Assembly (NCBI GenBank): GCA_038245725.1
Contig: JBBRSD010000001.1
Location: 186,001-250,000, forward strand
Origin: JBBRSD01 sp038245725
GTDB lineage: Bacteria; Actinomycetota; Coriobacteriia; Anaerosomatales; JAAXUF01
DNA length: 64,000 nucleotides
Direction of reading: 5' to 3'
Shown here: positions 60,910-64,000 of the stretch, piece by piece
Position numbering within the stretch: the first letter of the stretch is position 1
How the letters are laid out: every line of letters begins with the position of its first letter
Position numbers and translations under genes: made by a program
The notes under the pieces: model-generated
What the model was told of the DNA's origin: nothing
Seen by the model: only the letters and a program-made list of their open reading frames with translations
Databases searched by the model: none

Positions 60910-62066
60910 GCCGCAGTCACCAGTCGCTCGTCGCCGAAGCACTCGCGCGCCAGGGACACGTTGCCCCCGCGGTCGCCGCGTGCTACGAGGCGCTTCGCGT
61001 CGACGACGCGGACCCGCTCGTACACGCGCTCTTGGCGGACCTGTTCCTCGACGGCGATTTCTACGATGAAGCGATCACGGCCGCAAGCCGAGCGATCGAG
61101 CTCGATCCGGACTGCGCGCCCGCATACCTCGCGCTTGGCCTGGCCTACGACCGCCGAGGCGGCATGTGGGACCAGTCGATCCTCGTGTGGCACGAGCTTG
61201 CCGAAGTCGTGCCGGACCTCGTGACCGCGCACGTGCAGCTCGGCGAGGCGTTTGCCGCTGCTGCGTTTCCCGAAGAGGCGATCGACGCGTGGCGCACGGC
61301 GCTCGAACTCGATCCCACCGAACCCCGGGCGATGTACAACCTCGCGGTCGCCGCGCTCAAGCGCGAAGGCATGGCCACTGCGCTTCCTGGCTTCCGCAAG
61401 GCCGGCGAGCTCGACCCCAGCCAGGACGACTTCTTCTTCGCGCTCGCCGGCGTCTACGACGACGGCTCGCCCGCGCCTGACCCCAACGACGTTGCGCCGG
61501 ACCGGGCTTCTCGGCTGGCTGCGGCGTTTGCAATTGCGTTCGAGGAGGACTTCTTTGGCGCCGCCGACCTCATCCGGCTCATCCTCGACGAAGACCCCGA
61601 CGACGCCGAGACGCTCGCGCTGGCTGGCTACCTCTACCTGAAGCAGGAAGCGGTCAACGAGGCGATGGCGGTCGCGCTACGGGCGCTCGCGCTCTCGACG
61701 AAGACCCCGACCGCCGTCTACGTGCTGGGAGCCGCGTTCCACAAGCGTCCTGGCCTCAATCGCAACGCTTCCCGCGTCTTCGATGCGCTCGCGCGAGCGG
61801 TCCCCGACGAGCCGATGCCGCACGTGCTGCTCGCCGAGTCGCTTCTCGGCCTCCAGCGATTCTCGGCGGCGAAGGCTGCCTACCAGCGAGCCATCGAGCT
61901 CGACCCGGCATGCGTTCGCGCGCGCTTCGGGCTTGCGGCCGTGTTGCTCACCGAGGGCGAGCACGCCAACGCCGCCTGGGAGGTCCGCCGCGCCGCATAC
62001 CACGACACCCGGCGCCAGGGCCTGTTCGTGCGCCTCTACGACGAGTACGCCGAGGGGAGGGGATAG
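60906..62066 (+). CDS. TPR repeat protein
   Basis: The 386-residue protein consists of tandem tetratricopeptide repeats: ALLADLFLDGDFYDEAITAASRAIELDPDCAPAYLALGLAYD, VQLGEAFAAAAFPEEAIDAWRTALELDPTEPRAMYNLAVAALK, and near the end LAESLLGLQRFSAAKAAYQRAIELDPACVRARFGLAAVLLTEGEHANA. No signal peptide or membrane segment, so it is a cytoplasmic scaffold of unknown partners. The GTG start overlaps the corrinoid-protein stop by 4 bp, so the two are probably made together. Confidence 0.85.
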   Translation: MSRSHQSLVAEALARQGHVAPAVAACYEALRVDDADPLVHALLADLFLDGDFYDEAITAASRAIELDPDCAPAYLALGLAYDRRGGMWDQSILVWHELAEVVPDLVTAHVQLGEAFAAAAFPEEAIDAWRTALELDPTEPRAMYNLAVAALKREGMATALPGFRKAGELDPSQDDFFFALAGVYDDGSPAPDPNDVAPDRASRLAAAFAIAFEEDFFGAADLIRLILDEDPDDAETLALAGYLYLKQEAVNEAMAVALRALALSTKTPTAVYVLGAAFHKRPGLNRNASRVFDALARAVPDEPMPHVLLAESLLGLQRFSAAKAAYQRAIELDPACVRARFGLAAVLLTEGEHANAAWEVRRAAYHDTRRQGLFVRLYDEYAEGRG

Positions 62067-62067
62067 C

Positions 62068-64000
62068 ATGCCCACACGCAAGGGCGGACCGCGCCCGGCA
62101 CGACAGCGCATCGCACCTCCCGAGGCGGTCGTGCCCACGCCCGAGGAGAGCGTCGCCGCGAGCATGGGCGTCACGGAAGCTGACATGCCGCAAGCCGCTG
62201 CCGCCGCCCCGGTGGTGCCGAAGGGGCCGCGGCGCAATCCGCTGTTCCCGGTCGGTGTGTCGCTCTACCCACTTGACGCTGAGTCCGCGAGCTGGGACCA
62301 GTGGTATGCCGCAGACATGGCGCCCGACCTCGCGTTGCTCGAAGAAGCTCGCTTCGGCCTCGTTCGCGTCTTCGCGTCGTGGAAGGTACTCGAGCCGCAG
62401 GTGGGCCAGTACGACGAGGACGGACTGCAGCGGCTGCTCGATATCATCTCGGCGGCGCGGGCCAGAAAGCTCCAGACTATCGTGTGCTTCTTCGCTGACG
62501 ACCGCCATGCGGACCTCGTCGACGTGCCGTGGGGCAAGAAACGCGATCCGCGCACGGACGCCTACCTCATCCAGCGCGAGATATCGCTCGTGCAAAAGAT
62601 CGTGGGCCACCTGCGCTCCGACGCCGGCGTCTTCGCCTGGCAGCTCGCCAACGAGGCGTTCCTCTCGGGATTCACCGAGAAGAGCGAGCTCGACGAGTGG
62701 ACGCTGCTGCTTCGCGAAGCCGTGCGAGAGTTCGACCCCGAGCGTCCCATCACGCTCGGCATCGACGCCGAGACGTTCTTCCGCTCCACAGGTGTGGATG
62801 CGCGCGACGCAGTTGAGGGCTGCGAGTTCGCGGTCAGCCACGTCACCGCCGCGTACCGCGCTTACGCCGCCGAGGGCCCCGTGACGTCCGGGCCGTCCAC
62901 CTACCTCGAGTCGTTCCTGCTGCGCACCGCCAACCGCGGCAAGCCCGTCCTACTCGACGACGCCGGCACGCTCTCGCTCGACTTCTCACCCGCCGAGGAG
63001 GCCGCGGCGATGCGCACTTCGCTGTGGTCGGCGCTCGGTAACCGCGCGGCGGGCGTACTCGCGCGCCGGTTGCGTGACATGGCGACAGACCGGCGCGAGC
63101 CGTACTTCCTCGACCCGTACGAGACACTCGTGGGGCTGTCCACCGTCGACCGCGCGCTCAAGCCGTCCTTCGCCGAGGCGGGCCGCTTCGTCCGTGCCGC
63201 CGCGCGCATCGACCTGAAGGCGTTCGCGCAAACACCCGAGCGCACGGCCGTCGTCATCCCTGCCGAGCGCTTCAACCCGCTGCCCGATCTCGCGTCGCTC
63301 TTTGACGCGCGCTCCTGCCTGACCGCGTTCATCGGTGCGAAGCACGCTCATCTGCCGGTCGCGGTCGCGCAGGAGGCCGACGACTTCTCGGCGTACTCGG
63401 TGTTACTCGTCCCAAGCGCCTTCAACTTCGCCGACGAGACCTGGGAGCGGCTCAGCACCTTCGTGCAGGGCGGCGGTTCGCTGCTGCTGTCCTACGGCGG
63501 CGGAGATGCGCACCCGGCGATACGCGAGCTGTTCGGCGTGGAGTTCCGCGGCGACGGCGGCCCGCGGTCACAGCTCTCGTGCCGCGTGGCCCAGGAGGAC
63601 ATGCTCGGCGCGCTGGAGAGCTTCGACGCGAACTTCGAGGTCTCGAACTACGCCTTGCTTTCCGGCGGGACGGCCACGATCGTCGCCACCGACGCGAACG
63701 GCAGCCCGCTGCTCACCGTCAATGCCGTGGGCCAGGGCCGTGCGGTCTACGTCGCGGTGCCGCTCGAACGCGCCATCGCGCAGGGCGACCCGTGGGCGAC
63801 GCCGGCCCCGGTGCGCAAGCTGCTGAGCGAGGTGTACGGCGCTGTGGCCCGAGCGGCCGGTTGCGGTGCCCCGGTGGGCTGCGATGTCCCCGAGGTCGAG
63901 GTCGTGCTCTTCCAGGGCGAGACCGAAGACATCCTGCTCCTCATCAATCACACCGCAGAGCACGTCAAGCCGAACATCACCACGGATCGCCGCATCGCCG
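62068..64000 (+). CDS. Glycoside hydrolase-like (clan GH-A) protein, partial
   Basis: The frame opens at ATG 62068 (GGGGAGGGGATAGC upstream, one base after the TPR stop) and runs past the window edge, at least 644 residues. After a Pro/Ala-rich start of 60 residues comes a TIM-barrel-like domain: NPLFPVGVSLYPLD, FGLVRVFASWKVLEPQVGQYDEDGLQRLLDIISAA, and FAWQLANEAF with the acid/base Glu196 after Asn. The expected nucleophile strand reads KPVLLDDAGTLS, with Asp298 in place of Glu. From about residue 390 a GATase1-like domain follows (SAYSVLLVPSAFNFADETWERLSTFVQGGGSLLLSYGGG), as in GH42-type beta-galactosidases. No signal peptide is seen, so it is probably intracellular. Confidence 0.75.
   Translation, partial: MPTRKGGPRPARQRIAPPEAVVPTPEESVAASMGVTEADMPQAAAAAPVVPKGPRRNPLFPVGVSLYPLDAESASWDQWYAADMAPDLALLEEARFGLVRVFASWKVLEPQVGQYDEDGLQRLLDIISAARARKLQTIVCFFADDRHADLVDVPWGKKRDPRTDAYLIQREISLVQKIVGHLRSDAGVFAWQLANEAFLSGFTEKSELDEWTLLLREAVREFDPERPITLGIDAETFFRSTGVDARDAVEGCEFAVSHVTAAYRAYAAEGPVTSGPSTYLESFLLRTANRGKPVLLDDAGTLSLDFSPAEEAAAMRTSLWSALGNRAAGVLARRLRDMATDRREPYFLDPYETLVGLSTVDRALKPSFAEAGRFVRAAARIDLKAFAQTPERTAVVIPAERFNPLPDLASLFDARSCLTAFIGAKHAHLPVAVAQEADDFSAYSVLLVPSAFNFADETWERLSTFVQGGGSLLLSYGGGDAHPAIRELFGVEFRGDGGPRSQLSCRVAQEDMLGALESFDANFEVSNYALLSGGTATIVATDANGSPLLTVNAVGQGRAVYVAVPLERAIAQGDPWATPAPVRKLLSEVYGAVARAAGCGAPVGCDVPEVEVVLFQGETEDILLLINHTAEHVKPNITTDRRIA

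Overview
The window is chromosomal DNA from a G+C-rich bacterium (about two thirds G+C by eye), with dense coding, many 4-8 bp start/stop overlaps and frequent GTG/TTG starts. The order mazG-eno-(methyltransferase)-pyk-divIC-DUF501-ppx is an actinobacterial housekeeping neighbourhood. Together with a bd oxidase, a menaquinol-type Rieske/cytochrome b-c complex, a membrane-bound uptake hydrogenase and no aerobic aa3 oxidase in view, it points to an anaerobic or microaerophilic actinobacterium, perhaps environmental Coriobacteriia. That placement is inference. I see no insertion sequences, prophage or CRISPR array.

Layout. 1-6 kb: a PAS-GGDEF protein (cut by the window edge) coupled to a FIST sensor, citrate synthase, an unknown protein and a 7TM-GGDEF protein. 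6-9 kb: an Rrf2 regulator with cydAB, closed by a strong hairpin. 9-12.4 kb: a methyltransferase and a minus-strand operon of flavin reductase, GNAT and DUF438/hemerythrin-like protein. 12.4-16 kb: a methionine operon metY-metX-metW preceded by a short ORF containing six Met codons in a seven-codon window, followed by a decayed HD-GYP gene. 16.7-23.4 kb: rsgA, an unknown membrane protein, a MacB-type ABC exporter and a D-cysteine desulfhydrase-like enzyme. 23.4-27.3 kb: a minus-strand hydrogenase operon whose large subunit reads through an in-frame TGA at the active-site cysteine position. 27.4-34 kb: threonine aldolase, a PQQ-type sugar dehydrogenase lipoprotein, a TetR regulator and a YhgE/Pip exporter with a degenerate ABC ATPase. 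34-41.8 kb: YacP-like protein, DUF554, an envelope cluster (LiaF-like, PspC, YhbD-like, bactofilin) and a string of small enzymes. 41.9-47.3 kb: DUF347 protein, cytochrome b-c fusion, Rieske protein, endonuclease III, MFS exporter. 47.5-64 kb: wecB, mfd, a PrsA/SurA-type foldase, the housekeeping block, a tRNA-Leu overlapping ppx, and a corrinoid-binding protein / TPR protein / glycoside-hydrolase-like run that leaves the window.

How the parts fit. Hydrogenase plus its b-type cytochrome would feed H2 electrons into menaquinone; the Rieske/cytochrome b-c complex and the high-affinity bd oxidase would take them out again. The Rrf2 protein with four cysteines directly upstream of cydAB is probably the switch for the oxidase. 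A TetR-type operator pattern occurs at three promoters (its own gene, the YhgE exporter operon and the distant MacB exporter), suggesting one envelope or drug-export regulon.

The two most notable observations are: (1) a selenocysteine-encoded [NiFeSe] hydrogenase, where the TGA is followed at the right distance by a perfect 7-bp hairpin and then by the remaining active-site Cys and His, so routine gene calling would truncate it; and (2) a Met-rich leader ORF before metY, which suggests translation-coupled attenuation of methionine synthesis instead of a SAM riboswitch.
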